Assembly (NCBI RefSeq): GCF_030409755.1
Contig: NZ_JAUFQE010000001.1
Span: 62,001 to 126,000, forward strand
DNA length: 64,000 bases
Source of the DNA: Vibrio lentus
Lineage (GTDB): Bacteria > Pseudomonadota > Gammaproteobacteria > Enterobacterales > Vibrionaceae
Direction of reading: 5' to 3'
Shown here piece after piece: positions 63,064 to 64,000 of this stretch. Each line of letters begins with the position of its first letter. Positions within the stretch are counted from its first letter, which is position 1. The notes beneath the pieces were generated by a model. The model was not told the DNA's origin and searched no databases. It was given only the letters and a program-made list of their open reading frames with translations. Position numbers and translations under genes: made by a program.

Positions 63064-64000
63064 ATGTTGAATAATTTATCTCGACGTGATTTTTTAAAAC
63101 AAACAGCTTGTGTTAGTGGGGTGACATTGTGGTCATACAAAGCGTTTCCTGTGAATGCTATGGTGTTTGACAAAGTGCTCCCTTTATCTATTGATTTAGG
63201 ACAATTTGGCTATCATGGACACCGTTTGGAGACTCATATAGGACTTTACCATACAGGCAATGGCTATCGTGTATATGATCCACTCTCACAGAGTTTTTTG
63301 CAATTTGATAATTTAGAGTCGCCTCATGGGAAGGGGGGGATTAATGGATATAGTTATTGTGTTAATGATCCAATTAATCAATTTGATCCTACGGGAGAAT
63401 TTAATTTTAGAGGTTTTTTCTTTGGGTTATTCAGTTTTATTGTAGGGGTTGCCGTTGCGGTTTCCGCAGTGGTCACAGGAGGAGCAACCCTTGCCATTGC
63501 GTTAGGCGTAATAGGAGGTGTTGCAGGTGCCGTAAGTGGCGTCCTTGATATGACGGTCGCTGGTATTGATGATAGTTCAAACCCAGCAACGAAGGGGCTA
63601 AAAATTGCGTCGGCGGCTTTTGGTTTAGCGGGAGCCGTTGCTGGAGGACTGAAAGGCGTTGCCTCAACGATCAAAGCAGGGAGCGGAATGTCCTTTGCGC
63701 ATAAAGCATGGGGATCAAAGACGTTTATTAAAATTACAGGCTTTTCTAATAAAAATATATTGGGTCAAATATCCCAAGCTCCAGCCATCAAATTTGCGGG
63801 TCTATCAGCCGACATGGTTGGCGTCGTAGGCGCCTCAATGGTAATGGCCGCGACGGTACAAGATGATAAAAAGCTGAAATTATGGGGTTCAATCATTAAA
63901 TTTGGTGGTGGAGTTTCTAAAGGGATCATTAAAACGGTGGATAATTGGAACCCTAAGTTAGTGACGTCATTCACCGGAAAATCGTTTGGTAAAACAAAAC
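63064..64000 (+). CDS. Tat-signal protein carrying the RHS core end (3' end outside window)
   Basis: The first ~312 residues are visible. The N-terminus LSRRDFLKQTACVSGVTLW is a textbook twin-arginine signal. Then GNGYRVYDPLSQSFLQFD, GGINGYSYCVNDPINQFDPTG, the conserved RHS core end, is followed by a hydrophobic Gly/Ala-rich helical pair (~120-165) like those that precede RHS toxin domains. The toxin tip itself would be to the right of 64000. GAGGATAATT precedes the ATG. Confidence 0.85.
   Translation, partial: MLNNLSRRDFLKQTACVSGVTLWSYKAFPVNAMVFDKVLPLSIDLGQFGYHGHRLETHIGLYHTGNGYRVYDPLSQSFLQFDNLESPHGKGGINGYSYCVNDPINQFDPTGEFNFRGFFFGLFSFIVGVAVAVSAVVTGGATLAIALGVIGGVAGAVSGVLDMTVAGIDDSSNPATKGLKIASAAFGLAGAVAGGLKGVASTIKAGSGMSFAHKAWGSKTFIKITGFSNKNILGQISQAPAIKFAGLSADMVGVVGASMVMAATVQDDKKLKLWGSIIKFGGGVSKGIIKTVDNWNPKLVTSFTGKSFGKTK

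Noticed and set aside
1..64000. tRNA, rRNA, replication origin, partition or integrase genes
   Set aside because: No recognisable sequence for any of these was found by eye.

Overview
The window reads as part of a large mobile genome of a Gram-negative, Vibrio-like gammaproteobacterium. It is probably a conjugative plasmid or an integrated conjugative element; that placement is inference, because no replication, partition or integration gene is visible. The support is an F-type (MPF-F) transfer operon, a TfoX/Sxy-type regulator, an alternative chaperone-usher pilus locus and a dense set of IS3, IS5, IS66, IS110 and IS200 elements.

Region 1 (1-16 kb, all on the minus strand) is a colinear F-like type IV secretion operon, traA-L-E-K-B-V-C-trbI-W-U-trbC-N-(trbE position)-F-(trbB position)-H-G. 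The genes are tightly packed with start/stop overlaps. The operon runs off the left edge inside traG, so relaxase and coupling protein would lie further left if present. Upstream of traA are short conserved-looking ORFs and a frameshifted gene.

Region 2 (17-35.5 kb) is a cargo and insertion-sequence zone. It holds an exported protein, a small three-gene set (37-aa peptide, FAD oxidoreductase broken by an IS200-type element, membrane protein), an 842-aa exported protein with a cholera/pertussis-toxin-like ADP-ribosyltransferase tail, and an exported protein with a caspase-like His/Cys dyad split at a T8 tract. Nested insertion sequences can be put in order: IS110 in an IS5 terminal repeat, IS3 in the IS5 transposase, IS66 with an 8-bp duplication inside an IS3 orfA.

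Region 3 (35.5-57.7 kb) is the most interesting part: a surface-structure locus with its own control and diversification machinery. A chaperone-usher pilus operon (pilins, usher, chaperone, tip protein, outer-membrane proteins, second chaperone) leads into an 871-aa lipoprotein adhesin. The last ~48 residues of that adhesin are a variable repeat of a diversity-generating retroelement (DGR). Downstream lie a 163-aa ORF, the template repeat inside a ~350-bp segment bounded by a 20-bp inverted repeat, a DGR reverse transcriptase on the opposite strand, and an Avd-like gene divergent from it. Next come a winged-helix regulator, a pilin-like mini-gene, a TfoX-family gene, and an HPt / hybrid histidine kinase / HTH / REC-EAL set that probably controls the pilus through phosphorelay and c-di-GMP. 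Two paralogous HTH proteins bracket the locus.

Region 4 (57.8-64 kb) has a decayed second IS3 copy and an RHS/YD-repeat protein. The usual RHS core end is moved onto a second ORF that begins with a twin-arginine signal; its C-terminal domain lies beyond the right edge.
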